Below, in pieces: positions 6,115-6,382 of a DNA stretch of 6,382 bases (position 1 is its first letter; the number at the start of each line of letters is the position of its first letter). The translations under genes were made by a program, and so were the position numbers. Under the pieces are notes generated by a model. The model was not told the origin of the DNA. It worked only from the letters and a program-made list of their open reading frames with translations, and did not search any database. The stretch is taken from assembly GCA_023230285.1 (NCBI GenBank), contig JALNXP010000147.1, positions 1 to 6,382 of the forward strand. Reading direction: 5' to 3'. Source of the DNA: Bacteroidales bacterium. Lineage in GTDB: Bacteria; Bacteroidota; Bacteroidia; Bacteroidales; BM520.

Positions 6115-6382
6115 TTATTGTTTGTGTAAGTAACTGTTGTCGATGCCATTAATGTAATAACCATTTTAATATTTAATACTTTAACAGCCAAACAGCCTTT
6201 AAAATTGTTTATACTGTCTTCTGCTTTATATTTTTTTAATGTTTTTTAGAATCTCGTTTCTTAATTATCCATTCAGCAAAATTTCAAATAAGAAGTGCGA
6301 AAAATTGATGTTCTTTTGTGAAGCGTAGCGAAACAAAAGAACATCAATAGGTTTCAAATAGCAATAACAAAAAAAAGAGACT
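6115..6382. other. Intergenic region with no recognisable gene
   Basis: No coding frame on either strand looks real here. The part nearest DUF2147 should hold its promoter, but I find no TAnnTTTG on the minus strand. A small tandem repeat of aacagcca occurs at 6183-6197. The only strong structure is the hairpin at 6304-6348, flanked by the 9-bp direct repeat tttcaaata at 6282-6290 and 6352-6360. No tRNA-like or rRNA sequence is visible. Confidence 0.6.
6304..6348 (-). terminator. Strong hairpin, probable minus-strand terminator
   Basis: Arms 6304-6319 and 6333-6348 are perfect inverted complements over 16 bp, with a 13-nt loop (gaagcgtagcgaa). On the minus strand the stem is followed by TTTT (6303-6300), fitting an intrinsic terminator for a minus-strand gene lying beyond 6382. 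There is no T-tract on the plus-strand side. The stem is mostly A/T, which is weak for termination, so a structured repeat or processing site remains possible. Confidence 0.45.

Noticed and set aside
1..6382. CRISPR arrays, tRNA/rRNA genes, toxin-antitoxin or phage-defence genes.
   Set aside because: Checked on both strands; no repeat-spacer pattern, RNA gene signature or defence-family motif was seen.

Overview
The window looks like an AT-rich chromosome segment from a member of the Bacteroidota, probably order Bacteroidales. Three things point there. The trigger factor, ClpP and ClpX genes lie together on one strand. The DUF4294, DUF2147 and LemA/TPM proteins have Bacteroidota-type sequences. 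Two sites match the Bacteroidota -7 promoter element TAnnTTTG exactly, and there are no clear Shine-Dalgarno sites. Genus cannot be told from the sequence alone.

Left part (1-1554, plus strand): a LemA / TPM-domain cluster. Only the last third or so of lemA is present (about 99-289). It is followed at 12-nt and 11-nt gaps by a small soluble TPM-domain protein (302-739) and an exported, membrane-anchored TPM protein with a glycine-rich tail (751-1554). The first 98 bases do not continue LemA. They look like one end of an insertion sequence, probably of the IS3 type: the inward-reading minus strand starts TGGTCTCC and reaches an ATG at 35 that begins a basic peptide like an IS3 OrfA N-terminus. 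I infer that lemA is interrupted here. A perfect TAnnTTTG at 70-77 could drive the downstream genes from the element's end.

Middle (1586-5543, minus strand): four co-directional genes in the order tig, clpP, clpX, DUF4294. Gaps are 50, 10 and 31 nt. The likely promoter is just upstream of tig (-7 element at 5568-5575). Trigger factor meets nascent chains at the ribosome, while ClpX unfolds substrates and passes them to ClpP, so the block is a protein-quality-control operon. A small exported DUF4294 protein of unknown function rides at its end. The plus-strand TPM cluster and this operon converge at 1555-1585.

Right part (5659-6382): a secreted DUF2147 protein on the minus strand, then about 270 bases without a recognisable gene. 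These contain a perfect 16-bp hairpin at 6304-6348, probably the terminator of a minus-strand gene beyond the window, bracketed by a 9-bp direct repeat.

Most of the window is ordinary core genome. I do not see a convincing undescribed system. The most notable items are the apparent insertion into lemA, the promoter it may supply to the TPM genes, and the right-hand hairpin.
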